Shown here piece after piece: positions 1-6,644 of a stretch of 39,260 bases of DNA. This stretch comes from Sedimentisphaerales bacterium (GTDB lineage: Bacteria > Planctomycetota > Phycisphaerae > Sedimentisphaerales > Anaerobacaceae): positions 1 to 39,260 of the forward strand of contig JANQFY010000031.1 of the NCBI GenBank assembly GCA_028277585.1. The letters run 5' to 3'. Made by a program: the position numbers and the translations under genes. The notes beneath the pieces were generated by a model. It was not told the origin of the DNA. It searched no databases and saw only the letters and a program-made list of their open reading frames with translations. Positions within the stretch are counted from its first letter, which is position 1. Each line of letters begins with the position of its first letter.

Positions 1-1
1 G

Positions 2-373
2 CGACTGGACAAGGGCTACGTCCACATCAAGCGGGCCTGGAAGGCGGCCGACACGGTGGTTCTGGATCTGCCGATGCCGGTGCGCCGCGTCGTCGCTCAC
101 GGGAAGGTCAAGGCCAATACGGGTCGCGTCGCGATCGAGCGGGGCCCGATCGTCTACTGCGCCGAGGGCGTGGACAATGGTGGGACGCTGGACAAGCTGG
201 TCTTGCCCTCCGACGCCAGGTTCACATCGCAGTTCCAGCCCGACCTGCTCAACGGCGTCGTCGTGATCAAGGGGCAAAGCTCTGTCACCACGATAACGCT
301 CGTGCCCTATTACGCCTGGAATCACCGTGGCGCAGGGGCCATGCAGGTCTGGTTGCCCCAGGCGCAGCGATGA
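2..373 (+). CDS. GH127-like beta-L-arabinofuranosidase, C-terminal end (partial)
   Basis: The reading frame is open from base 2 and enters from outside the window, so only the last 123 residues are seen. The motif IERGPIVYCAEG and the preceding VVAHGKVKANTGRVA stretch match the C-terminal beta-sandwich region of the GH127/DUF1680 family. Known members release beta-L-arabinofuranose from plant-type glycans. The catalytic (alpha/alpha)6 domain with its Glu and zinc-binding Cys residues lies outside the window, so activity cannot be judged. The gene converges on the next gene with only 9 bases between the stop codons. Family assignment rests on this short tail and is fairly but not fully secure. 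Confidence 0.7.
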   Translation, partial: RLDKGYVHIKRAWKAADTVVLDLPMPVRRVVAHGKVKANTGRVAIERGPIVYCAEGVDNGGTLDKLVLPSDARFTSQFQPDLLNGVVVIKGQSSVTTITLVPYYAWNHRGAGAMQVWLPQAQR

Positions 374-382
374 CGGGTGCCG

Positions 383-1630
383 CTATCGCTCCCCTGGCTC
401 GGCGTCCGCGAGCAGTTGCCCGATCGCATCGAGGGCGCCGCGATTGCGTTTGACGTCTCGCCAGTTATAGATGCATACGTAGCGGCACCGCCGGTCGGAT
501 AAGGTGCGTTCGATGGCTCGCCGCCACTGATGCGTCTCTTCCCGGCCCATTAGGAGCCACTCCACCGCGGCCCAGTGCGGCGCGTCGCTTCTGCCCAGAA
601 CGCGCTGAACGCCCTTATCCTGGGTCGGGTCGCTGGCGTGCTTGTAGAAGCTCCATCCCGGGCAGGAGTGCTTGTTTAACGCGGCGTCGTAGAGCAGTTC
701 TTCGTCCTTCCAACCGGCGACGTGGGTGAACAGTTTCTCACGCGGGACGCCGATCCCTGCAGACAGGGCGCAGAGATCTTCGAGGTGCCTCCGGACGATC
801 TCGACCTGGTGGGTTTCGGTCAGTTCTCCTCGCGCAGCCAGTCCGGCGGTGGTCACGGCGGCATAGCCGATGGTCGTGACGCCGCGACTCGGTATCAGAT
901 CGGCATTCAGCCCACTCTGGGGGTCTTCGCTTTCGGGCTGGTCGAGCAGGACGTTTCCGTTTGGATAGTAGAAGGAGTTGACGCCGATCGCGCTCTCCCA
1001 TCCCAGCTTGATCCCGATGAGCAGGTGTTTTCGGCCGGGTGGCAAGCCTTTCCACCAATTGAGCACCTGAGGAACGAGCACGCGCATCTCTTCGTGGCAG
1101 GCCTGGCGGTAAGGGGGACTCATGAAGTTGGGAGGAGGTAACACGCGGATTTGCCTTCCCCAGTTGCGCCAGGCGATCTTGATCGCGTGCTCGGGTCCCC
1201 ATCCGGACCATTCGACATTGTAGCGGTTCTGCGGATCATAGCCCGGCCGGTTCGGATCCCACCAGTTCCACAGGTCGGGCCGTCCCGACCACCATTGTTC
1301 GCCGTCCAGTTGGACGACGATTGGGATCTGGTGACGCTGAGCCAGCGCGAGGAATTCGGCCAGTTGCGCCTGACATCGCTGCCGCGGCTGGGCCAGATAC
1401 GAGAAGATGCCCGCGATCCCGAGATCGAAGCGGTCCGAATCCCTCTTCTGTGCAATTCGCTGGACTGCTTCGAATGCCGAAGGGGTGTTCCCTCCTGGCG
1501 CGAGGTTGACGACGATGTACTGCTCGGGCTCCGCGGCTGTGATGCTGCTGGAACCGAGATCGAGGACGCAGCACAACAGGATGACGACGGTGATTCGCGC
1601 GGGAATGCGTCTGAATGATGGCATGGACAC
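383..1630 (-). CDS. Secreted TIM-barrel-like protein of unknown function
   Basis: A 415-residue protein with an N-terminal signal peptide: basic residues, a hydrophobic core around residues 14-30, then a likely cut after SITAA. The mature part is rich in Trp and Tyr (for example EQWWSGRPDLWNWWDP near residue 110 and KLGWESAIGVNSFYYPNGN near 205). It also has alternating strand/helix blocks such as IPIVVQLDGE, as in clan GH-A style glycoside hydrolases. I do not recognise a specific family, and catalytic acids cannot be assigned. GTG at 1630 is preferred over ATG at 1624 because a GGGAG lies 9 bases upstream of it. Pairing with the GH127 gene suggests extracytoplasmic glycan processing; this is inference. 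Confidence 0.65.
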   Translation of the reverse strand: MSMPSFRRIPARITVVILLCCVLDLGSSSITAAEPEQYIVVNLAPGGNTPSAFEAVQRIAQKRDSDRFDLGIAGIFSYLAQPRQRCQAQLAEFLALAQRHQIPIVVQLDGEQWWSGRPDLWNWWDPNRPGYDPQNRYNVEWSGWGPEHAIKIAWRNWGRQIRVLPPPNFMSPPYRQACHEEMRVLVPQVLNWWKGLPPGRKHLLIGIKLGWESAIGVNSFYYPNGNVLLDQPESEDPQSGLNADLIPSRGVTTIGYAAVTTAGLAARGELTETHQVEIVRRHLEDLCALSAGIGVPREKLFTHVAGWKDEELLYDAALNKHSCPGWSFYKHASDPTQDKGVQRVLGRSDAPHWAAVEWLLMGREETHQWRRAIERTLSDRRCRYVCIYNWRDVKRNRGALDAIGQLLADAEPGER

Positions 1631-1822
1631 GCTTGGCTGCTCCCAACTGTTGTTTTCTCGGATTTCTGCAGATTGGAGGTGCTACCAGAGGATTGTAACA
1701 TACGAAGGGCGTGCCAGACAGAGCCAGCTCAGCCGCTCAACTGGCTCAGCCTTGTCAGGGATAGGGTCACTATGGCAAAATGGCGAGCGTGAACTGAACC
1801 GAGTCACCTGTAGGAGCCTGGC

Positions 1823-2164
1823 ATGGCCAATTATGAAGTGGCGCACTTCGATGAGATCGAGGCGGTCCGTTGTCCCTGCGGATTCGCCAAGCGGGCGTTC
1901 GCCTTGCCTGACAACGAGACTGCTACGTTGCACGTCGTCGATATCCAGGAGGACGCCCGCGTGCACTACCATAAGGAGCACACGGAAATCTACCTGGTCC
2001 TCGAAGGGCAGGGGCACATGGAACTCGACGGACAGTGCGTTCCCGTCAAACCGTTCAGCACGATCCTGATCAAGCCCTACTGTCGTCATCGCGCGGTCGG
2101 CAAGCTCCGCATCGTCAATGTCTGTATCCCGCCTTTCGATCCAGCCGACGAGTGGTTTGATTAG
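1823..2164 (+). CDS. Small cupin-domain protein
   Basis: A 113-residue single-domain cupin. The first cupin motif is visible as H48-x-H50 followed by E55 and G61, with a fourth ligand candidate H89 in PYCRHRAVG. These are the usual metal-binding positions of the beta-barrel. Proteins of this size and type include sugar isomerases, mannose-6-phosphate isomerase-like proteins and dioxygenase-like enzymes; substrate cannot be told from sequence. No signal peptide is seen, so it is probably cytoplasmic. An AGGAG lies 6 bases before the ATG. It is transcribed away from the secreted protein at 383-1630 and is followed closely by a separate small-protein/nucleotidyltransferase pair. Confidence 0.8.
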   Translation: MANYEVAHFDEIEAVRCPCGFAKRAFALPDNETATLHVVDIQEDARVHYHKEHTEIYLVLEGQGHMELDGQCVPVKPFSTILIKPYCRHRAVGKLRIVNVCIPPFDPADEWFD

Positions 2165-2181
2165 CGTTGGGTTCTCTACCG

Positions 2182-2190
2182 TGGTATAAT
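2182..2190 (+). promoter_or_regulatory. Extended -10 promoter of the first nucleotidyltransferase pair
   Basis: TGG followed directly by a perfect TATAAT (2185-2190) forms an extended -10 element. No convincing -35 box sits at the usual distance, which is typical for extended -10 promoters. The hexamer ends six bases before the ATG at 2197, so the predicted start of transcription falls on the start codon (leaderless mRNA). Seen directly; promoter activity is inferred. Confidence 0.55.
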
Positions 2191-2196
2191 GAGGTC

Positions 2197-2385
2197 ATGA
2201 TTCAGAAAGTTGCGAAACTGCATCGGATGGCCGAGCATGACGAGGTGAGAGAGAACCTTCGCTATTGGCTCAGTCGGCCGCCGGAAGAGCGTCTGGCGGC
2301 GGTCGATGAGTTGAGACGTCAATTCTATGGGGATTCCCACAGACTTCAGAGAACTGCTCGAGTTGTTCAACAGTCACAAGGTTGA
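2197..2385 (+). CDS. Small protein upstream of nucleotidyltransferase (pair 1 partner)
   Basis: A 62-residue, charged, helical protein with the core LRYWLSRPPEERLAAVDELRR followed by QFYGDSHRLQR. From memory, small proteins of this kind are often found directly before nucleotidyltransferase genes in diverse bacteria, but I know of no assigned function. The ATG at 2197 is chosen because the N-terminus MIQKVAKLHRM fits the family and because an extended -10 box ends just upstream; an in-frame upstream start at 2167 would precede the promoter. Its last 59 bases overlap the start of the nucleotidyltransferase in another frame, and the shared stretch encodes its conserved C-terminal motif. Could be an antitoxin-like or complex-forming partner; unproven. 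Confidence 0.65.
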   Translation: MIQKVAKLHRMAEHDEVRENLRYWLSRPPEERLAAVDELRRQFYGDSHRLQRTARVVQQSQG

Positions 2386-2770
2386 ATACCTCATCGTGGG
2401 CGGCTATGCCCTGGCCTTTCATGGCGCGCCGCGCGCAACGGGGGATATCGATCTCTTCGTTCACCCAACACCCACCAACGCCGAACGTGTTCTCGCCGCT
2501 CTCGACGAGTTCGGATTCGGCTCGCTGGATCTGTCTGGGGAAGATTTTGCCAAGCCGGGCAACATCGTTCAGTTGGGTGTTCCACCTCTCCGCATCGATA
2601 TCATCACTTCAGTGACAGGCGTTCCGTGGGATCAGGCGGATGCCGGCGCAGTCCAGGGGCGTTATGGCGATGTTTCCGTTCGTTTTATCGGTCGTGACGA
2701 TTTCGTCGCCAACAAGAAGGCTCTCGGTCGTCGGAAGGATGCCGCGGATGTTGAGGCCCTTGGGGAGTGA
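2327..2770 (+). CDS. Nucleotidyltransferase-fold protein, AbiEii/DUF6036-like (pair 1)
   Basis: A 147-residue protein with the minimal nucleotidyltransferase signature: GG at residues 25-26, then D40 and D42 in TGDIDLFV. A later strand with Asp (LRIDIITS, near residue 88) could be the third carboxylate. The ending IGRDDFVANKKALGRRKDAADVEAL is typical of this group. The superfamily includes MNT-type toxins or antitoxins and AbiEii, which transfer nucleotides to RNA or protein; the substrate here is unknown. The start overlaps the upstream small gene by 59 bases, implying translational coupling. It is followed by a tRNA-Thr gene about 100 bases downstream. The fold assignment is strong; a toxin-antitoxin role is only possible. 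Confidence 0.75.
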   Translation: MGIPTDFRELLELFNSHKVEYLIVGGYALAFHGAPRATGDIDLFVHPTPTNAERVLAALDEFGFGSLDLSGEDFAKPGNIVQLGVPPLRIDIITSVTGVPWDQADAGAVQGRYGDVSVRFIGRDDFVANKKALGRRKDAADVEALGE

Positions 2771-2830
2771 TCGTCTGACCGGCGGATGGCCGGAAAGCTC
2801 CTCAGTGCGATTTTTTGGCGAGATAGGGGG

Positions 2831-2859
2831 TTTACAGGCGAACAACTCAGCGGTAAAAT
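2831..2859 (+). promoter_or_regulatory. Sigma70-type promoter of tRNA-Thr(CGU)
   Basis: TTTACA (2831-2836), a 17-base spacer and TAAAAT (2854-2859) give a good match to the consensus. The predicted transcription start near 2866 lies about seven bases before the tRNA 5' end. It lies between the end of the nucleotidyltransferase gene and the tRNA, so the tRNA is probably transcribed independently. Confidence 0.7.
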
Positions 2860-2872
2860 ACGGGTCTGTTTG

Positions 2873-2944
2873 GCCGACGTAGCTCAACGGTAGAGCACAG
2901 CTTTCGTAAAGCTGAGGTTGAGGGTTCGAATCTCTCCGTCGGCT
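2873..2944 (+). tRNA. tRNA-Thr (anticodon CGU)
   Basis: A complete cloverleaf can be drawn. The acceptor stem is GCCGACG paired with CGTCGGC. The D arm holds AGCTCAACGGTAGAGC. The anticodon stem CAGCT/AGCTG encloses the loop TTCGTAA, giving CGT, and the T arm contains GGTTCGAATC. The discriminator base is T and CCA is not encoded; a run of T follows at once and may end transcription. It reads ACG codons. Confidence 0.95.
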
Positions 2945-3102
2945 TTTTCGCATTTCTGGCATGGCTGCCCAACCGCGGGCCGATGCGGTCTTTCCCCTTC
3001 TCTTCTTTTGTACAATCTTCGCTACCATTTGCGTAGGGACTGTTGTATTCTCTGGGCAATGGCTCGGACGACAGATGGATTGAAGCAGTCGGAGAGTTGA
3101 CG

Positions 3103-3366
3103 ATGAACGCGCAGGCAAGGGGCCGGATCGGCGACACGAGTTCTGAAGCACGGAAAGCCCAATATGACGTCTATCGCGGAATGTCGGAGGCCGACAAGCT
3201 CCGGCTTGTCTTTGAGACGTACCGGACGGGCCGGCGACTGGCGATGACCGGCATTCGAATGCGGCACCCCGGCGCGAGCGACGACGAGGTCCGACGTCTC
3301 TGGGCCCGTCAGCATCTGGGCGGGGAGCTGTTTGATCGGGCATATGGAGTGCTCAGTTGTGAGTGA
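3103..3366 (+). CDS. Small protein upstream of nucleotidyltransferase (pair 2 partner)
   Basis: An 87-residue, highly charged protein with the core YRGMSEADKLRLVFETYRTG followed by a segment containing GIRMRHPGASDDEVRRLW. From memory, this resembles a family of roughly 80-100-residue proteins encoded just before nucleotidyltransferase genes; no function is established to my knowledge. The start at ATG 3103 is supported by GGAGAG about 6 bases upstream; a TTG at 3043 in the same frame has no ribosome site. The 3' end overlaps the next gene by 8 or 23 bases depending on that gene's start, so the two are almost certainly co-translated. It is unrelated in sequence to the partner protein at 2197-2385. 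Confidence 0.7.
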   Translation: MNAQARGRIGDTSSEARKAQYDVYRGMSEADKLRLVFETYRTGRRLAMTGIRMRHPGASDDEVRRLWARQHLGGELFDRAYGVLSCE

Positions 3367-3946
3367 GGCGCGGGAGATCGAAGTCCTGGAAGAACTGGCC
3401 GGCGTGTTCGATGCGCTGGGCATCCCTTATGCGATTGGTGGTTCCATCGCCAGCAGCATGTACGGGACGGTTCGTTTCACGCGGGACGCCGATATCGGTG
3501 TCTATCCCTTCACGTCGGTCGCCGACAAGCTCTACGGGCGGCTCAAGGACCGGTTCTACGTCAGCGAAGACGCGATGCAGCAGGCGCTGAGTTGTTGCGG
3601 CAGCTTCAATATTGTCCATCTCGAGACGGCCTTCAAAATCGACATCTTTCTGCTGGGGCCGAGCGATTTCGAGCGGCAAATGCTGGTGCGCAGCAAGATG
3701 GTGCGCCTGGGCGAGTCGCCCGAGAGCGATTTGTGTTTCGTCTCGCCCGAGGACGTGATTCTACTGAAACTGCGCCGTCTCAATGAGTCTGACGGGTTCT
3801 CTGACAACCAGTGGGATGATATTCTGGGTGTGCTAGCGATCCAGGGACAGACGCTGGATTCGCGGTATCTGGCCGAGACCGCGCAGCAACTGGGCGTCGA
3901 AGAATTGTTGGAAAGAGCGATCGCCGAGGCGGCGACCTACGTATAG
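3344..3946 (+). CDS. Nucleotidyltransferase-fold protein (pair 2)
   Basis: About 200 residues with GG at residues 32-33 and D48/D50 in FTRDADIGV, the nucleotide-transfer signature. FKIDIFLLG near residue 91 supplies a third possible acidic ligand. SPEDVILLKLRRL is a motif common in AbiEii-like and related nucleotidyltransferases. Start choice is uncertain: ATG 3344 or GTG 3359. The GTG has GGAG at 3346-3349 with 9-base spacing and may be the true start. The gene overlaps its small partner and ends 6 bases before larE, so all three are probably one transcript. It differs clearly from the nucleotidyltransferase at 2327-2770. Substrate and biological role are unknown; a toxin-like role is a hypothesis. 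Confidence 0.75.
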   Translation: MECSVVSEAREIEVLEELAGVFDALGIPYAIGGSIASSMYGTVRFTRDADIGVYPFTSVADKLYGRLKDRFYVSEDAMQQALSCCGSFNIVHLETAFKIDIFLLGPSDFERQMLVRSKMVRLGESPESDLCFVSPEDVILLKLRRLNESDGFSDNQWDDILGVLAIQGQTLDSRYLAETAQQLGVEELLERAIAEAATYV

Positions 3947-3952
3947 GCACCC

Positions 3953-4792
3953 ATGAATCTGGAACAGAAAAATCAGAAGCTGCAAGCGATCCTGAAGGAC
4001 CTGGGCAAGGTCGTGGTTGCTTATTCCGGCGGTGTGGACAGTGCTTTCCTCCTGAGAGCGGCCGTCGATACGCTCGGTTCCGACGATGTTCTGGCTTGTA
4101 TCAGTGCCGGTGATTCGGAGCCAGGCCATCAGGTGGAACGGGCCGCCTCTCTTGCGGAGGATATCGGTGTGGAACTGCGCACCGTCGACACGGACGAGCT
4201 GGAGGACCCGAATTTCGTGGTCAACCAGGCAGATCGCTGTTTCCACTGCAAGTCCCACCTCTGCCGGACATTGCTGGAGATCGCCGAGCAGGGCGGCTAT
4301 CGGCATGTGGTCTTCGGGACCAACTACGACGATCTGGACGATTTCCGGCCGGGCAATCGAGCGCTGGCGAATTTCGGCGTGCGGTCGCCGTTGGCGGAGG
4401 CGGAGTTGACCAAGAACGATATTCGCGAGCTGAGTCGGGCGCTCGGGTTGCCGACGGCCGATATTCCGTCTTCTCCCTGTCTGGCGTCGCGCATCAGTTA
4501 TGGCCTGGAAGTCACGGCCCAACGGCTCAAGCAAGTCGACCAGGCCGAAACGTTTCTGCGCGAGTTGGGTTTTGTCGAGTTCCGCGTTCGCCATCATGAC
4601 AACGTGGCGCGGATCGAGGTCCCGGCGGAGGAAATCGGCAAGATCGCCGCCGATCCGGTGCGCTCGTCTGTTGTTGAGAAATTGAAATCGCTGGGCTTTC
4701 GGTTCGTGGCGTTGGATCTGCAGGGTTTTCGCTCCGGCGCACTGAACGAGTCGCTGACGGATGAACAGAAGCGATTGAGCCTGGAGAAGTAG
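3953..4792 (+). CDS. larE: LarE-type ATP-dependent sulfur transferase
   Basis: A 279-residue PP-loop ATPase with SGGVDS at residues 25-30 and PSSPCLASR at 172-180. The family adenylates the carboxylate of the pyridine-dinucleotide precursor of the nickel-pincer cofactor and inserts sulfur; the cofactor is used by lactate racemase and relatives. C176 corresponds to the sacrificial Cys of the Lactobacillus enzyme. C96 and C99 (CFHC) are also present, giving the three-Cys set reported for [4Fe-4S]-dependent LarE such as that of Thermotoga. C104 is an extra Cys. No larA, larB or larC lies in the window. The gene starts 6 bases after the nucleotidyltransferase and is followed by a secreted phosphatase-family gene. 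LarE identity is strong; the iron-sulfur mechanism is inferred. Confidence 0.88.
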   Translation: MNLEQKNQKLQAILKDLGKVVVAYSGGVDSAFLLRAAVDTLGSDDVLACISAGDSEPGHQVERAASLAEDIGVELRTVDTDELEDPNFVVNQADRCFHCKSHLCRTLLEIAEQGGYRHVVFGTNYDDLDDFRPGNRALANFGVRSPLAEAELTKNDIRELSRALGLPTADIPSSPCLASRISYGLEVTAQRLKQVDQAETFLRELGFVEFRVRHHDNVARIEVPAEEIGKIAADPVRSSVVEKLKSLGFRFVALDLQGFRSGALNESLTDEQKRLSLEK

Positions 4793-4819
4793 CAACCACC
4801 CCATTCGATGGAGGAGTCC

Positions 4820-5722
4820 ATGTACTCACACCGCATGCTGTTCCTGGCTTTGCTGGCCGTCCTGACCATGCTCGTCCCCAATGCCGTGTGCGCGGCGCCT
4901 GGCGAAGTGTCGATCATGACTTTCAACATTCGCTACGGCACCGCCAACGACGGCGCGAACCACTGGGAAAAGCGGCACGAGTTGGTCTATGATGTGATTC
5001 GACGGCACGATTGTGACGCGGTCGGTTTGCAGGAGGCGCTACATTTCCAGATCGAGCAGATTTGCGCGGCAGTTCCCAACCACGCCGTCATCGGGGTCGG
5101 TCGCGACGACGGCAAGACCCAGGGCGAGTACAGTGCGATCATATTCCGAGCGGATCGACTGAATGTCACTGATTCGGGCACGTTCTGGCTGTCCGACACG
5201 CCGGACGCGCCCGGGTCGATCACCTGGGGCAATGCTTGCACGCGTATCTGCACGTGGGCGCGCTTCATTCAGAAGAAGTCGGGCAAGGCGTTCTACCTGT
5301 TCAACGTTCACCTCGACCACCGTTCCCAGTTCTCCCGCGAGAAGAGCATGGTTCTGCTCGCCCAGCGCATTGCCGATCGCAAGCATTCGGACCCGGTGAT
5401 TGTCACAGGGGACTTCAACGCGGGCGAGTCCAACCCCGCCATTCGCTATCTGACGGGCGAGATCGAGGGGAACACGGATGACAAGCGTTTCGCTAAGAAT
5501 CCCGTTCCGCTGGTCGACACGTTCCGTGTCCTGCACCCGACGGCAAGCCCTGTCGGCACCTTCAACGGATTCAAGGGCGAACGTTCGGGTGCGAAGATCG
5601 ACTACATCTTCGTCTTGCCCGGGACCAAGGTCCTGGAAGCCGCGATCCTCCACGACAACAAGGACGGCCGCTACCCCTCCGACCATTTCCCCCTGACGGC
5701 GCGCATCGGTCTGACGCGCTGA
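4820..5722 (+). CDS. Secreted endonuclease/exonuclease/phosphatase-family protein
   Basis: A 300-residue protein with a signal peptide (hydrophobic residues 6-22, likely cut near ANAVCA-A). All hallmark motifs of the EEP fold are visible: N36 in MTFNIRYG, Q71-E72 in LQEAL, H164 and D166 in NVHLDH, GDFN at 197-200, and SDH near the C-terminus in YPSDHFPL. The active site uses divalent metal to cut phosphoesters. Members that start after a signal peptide include sphingomyelinase-like, nuclease and sugar-phosphatase types, so the substrate is open. ATG 4820 is preferred over 4808 because GGAGG at 4810-4814 is well placed for it. It follows larE by 27 bases and may share its transcript. Confidence 0.85.
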   Translation: MYSHRMLFLALLAVLTMLVPNAVCAAPGEVSIMTFNIRYGTANDGANHWEKRHELVYDVIRRHDCDAVGLQEALHFQIEQICAAVPNHAVIGVGRDDGKTQGEYSAIIFRADRLNVTDSGTFWLSDTPDAPGSITWGNACTRICTWARFIQKKSGKAFYLFNVHLDHRSQFSREKSMVLLAQRIADRKHSDPVIVTGDFNAGESNPAIRYLTGEIEGNTDDKRFAKNPVPLVDTFRVLHPTASPVGTFNGFKGERSGAKIDYIFVLPGTKVLEAAILHDNKDGRYPSDHFPLTARIGLTR

Positions 5723-5947
5723 GCAGAGCCCTGCGATCTGCTTGGACGAGCGTCATCGTCACGGCGCAGAAGGAGTGTCCGTTCGTCTGCTCAAGTGGCG
5801 ATTGGATCGCGCCAGGGAGACGCATCGGGAAGAGTCGTTTTCCGGGCAGGCCGGCTGTTGTTTCCATTCGCGGAAGGTTGTGGCAGGGAGTCGGGATTCT
5901 CTCGCTGCACCAATGATTTCGCGAAAGACGGTGACGGCCAGTCCCAC

Positions 5948-6253
5948 CTATGAGACGGAGGTATGAACAAGGACTTCCTTCTCGAGGCGGCCGTGGAGGC
6001 GGTCCTTTTCGATCTCCAGGTCGTAGCGCGATTGGAGGTTGAGCCAGAAGCGCTCGGACAAGCCGAAGTAGCGCGACAGCCTAAGAGCGGTATCGGGGCT
6101 GATGGAACGCTTGCCATGCACGATCTCGTTGATCCGCCGGGCGGGAACGCTGATCTCCTTCGCCAGACGATACTGACTGAGAGCCATGGGCTTGAGGAAC
6201 TCCTCCAGGAGAATCTCACCCGGGTGAATGGGAGCCAGTTTCTTCGTCGCCAT
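5948..6253 (-). CDS. higA: HigA-type antitoxin, XRE-family repressor
   Basis: A 101-residue protein with a helix-turn-helix around residues 25-60 (LSQYRLAKEISVPARRINEI) preceded by the HPGEILLEEFL motif characteristic of the HigA/VapI group. It should neutralise the adjacent HigB and repress the operon. ATG 6253 starts six bases after the higB stop; a GTG at 6259 immediately after the stop is an alternative start. Toxin-before-antitoxin order is the usual higBA layout. Palindromic half-sites overlapping the promoter upstream of higB are the likely binding sites. Family assignment is confident. Confidence 0.9.
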   Translation of the reverse strand: MATKKLAPIHPGEILLEEFLKPMALSQYRLAKEISVPARRINEIVHGKRSISPDTALRLSRYFGLSERFWLNLQSRYDLEIEKDRLHGRLEKEVLVHTSVS

Positions 6254-6259
6254 AAACAC

Positions 6260-6544
6260 CTACCCGTGGTAATCCACTATCTCGACGTTGTAGGCGTTAC
6301 CCTCTTTCCCGCGAAAGCAGATACGCCATTGATTGTTGATGCGAATACTGTGCTGGCCCGCGCGGTTGCCGAGCAGCTTTTCCAGATGATTGGAGGGCGG
6401 CACGCGCAGATCCGACAGTGTTTCGGCGGCGTCCAATACCTCGAGCCTGCGGCGCGCCATTCGTTGAATCTGGGTCGGGATCTTACGCGATGGCTGCCGC
6501 TCGAATAGCCTTTCGGTCTCTTTGTCCGCGAAGCTCCTGATCAT
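6260..6544 (-). CDS. higB: HigB-type toxin (RelE/ParE fold mRNA interferase)
   Basis: A 94-residue protein starting MIRSFADKETERLFERQ and ending INNQWRICFRGKEGN plus VEIVDYH, the signature of the HigB family. Such toxins bind the ribosomal A site and cut mRNA; catalysis relies on basic and aromatic residues in the C-terminal sheet, which look intact. The conserved N-terminus fixes the start at 6544. No Shine-Dalgarno sequence fits, since the -10 box ends only six bases upstream; the mRNA is predicted to begin at the ATG. It forms an operon with higA. Confidence 0.9.
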   Translation of the reverse strand: MIRSFADKETERLFERQPSRKIPTQIQRMARRRLEVLDAAETLSDLRVPPSNHLEKLLGNRAGQHSIRINNQWRICFRGKEGNAYNVEIVDYHG

Positions 6545-6549
6545 AGTCT

Positions 6550-6590
6550 AATAATAACGCGTCGCGTTAATCCTGTCAAGCGTTATTATT
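6550..6590. promoter_or_regulatory. HigA operator candidate: overlapping palindromes
   Basis: AATAATAACGC at 6550-6560 is repeated inverted and perfectly at 6580-6590. Inside this, TAACGCG-T-CGCGTTA at 6555-6569 is itself a perfect 15-base palindrome. The result is three TAACGC-type half-sites over the -35/-10 region, which suits a dimeric HTH repressor such as HigA. Sequence is seen directly; protein binding is inferred. Confidence 0.75.
6551..6579 (-). promoter_or_regulatory. higBA promoter
   Basis: Reading the minus strand, TTGACA (6579-6574), a 17-base spacer and TATTAT (6556-6551) form a near-consensus sigma70 promoter. Six bases separate the -10 box from the higB ATG, so transcription should start on or next to the start codon. 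The operator palindromes lie within the spacer and over the -10 box. Confidence 0.85.
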
Positions 6591-6644
6591 GAGGATGTCA
6601 GGTGCTTCCTGGCGGAATACTCGTGGGGGGCGTGTCCCCTACGC

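Noticed and set aside
2873..2944. tRNA-Thr(CGU) as an integration site for an island
   Set aside because: No duplicated tRNA 3' fragment was noticed in the flanking sequence and no integrase is adjacent.
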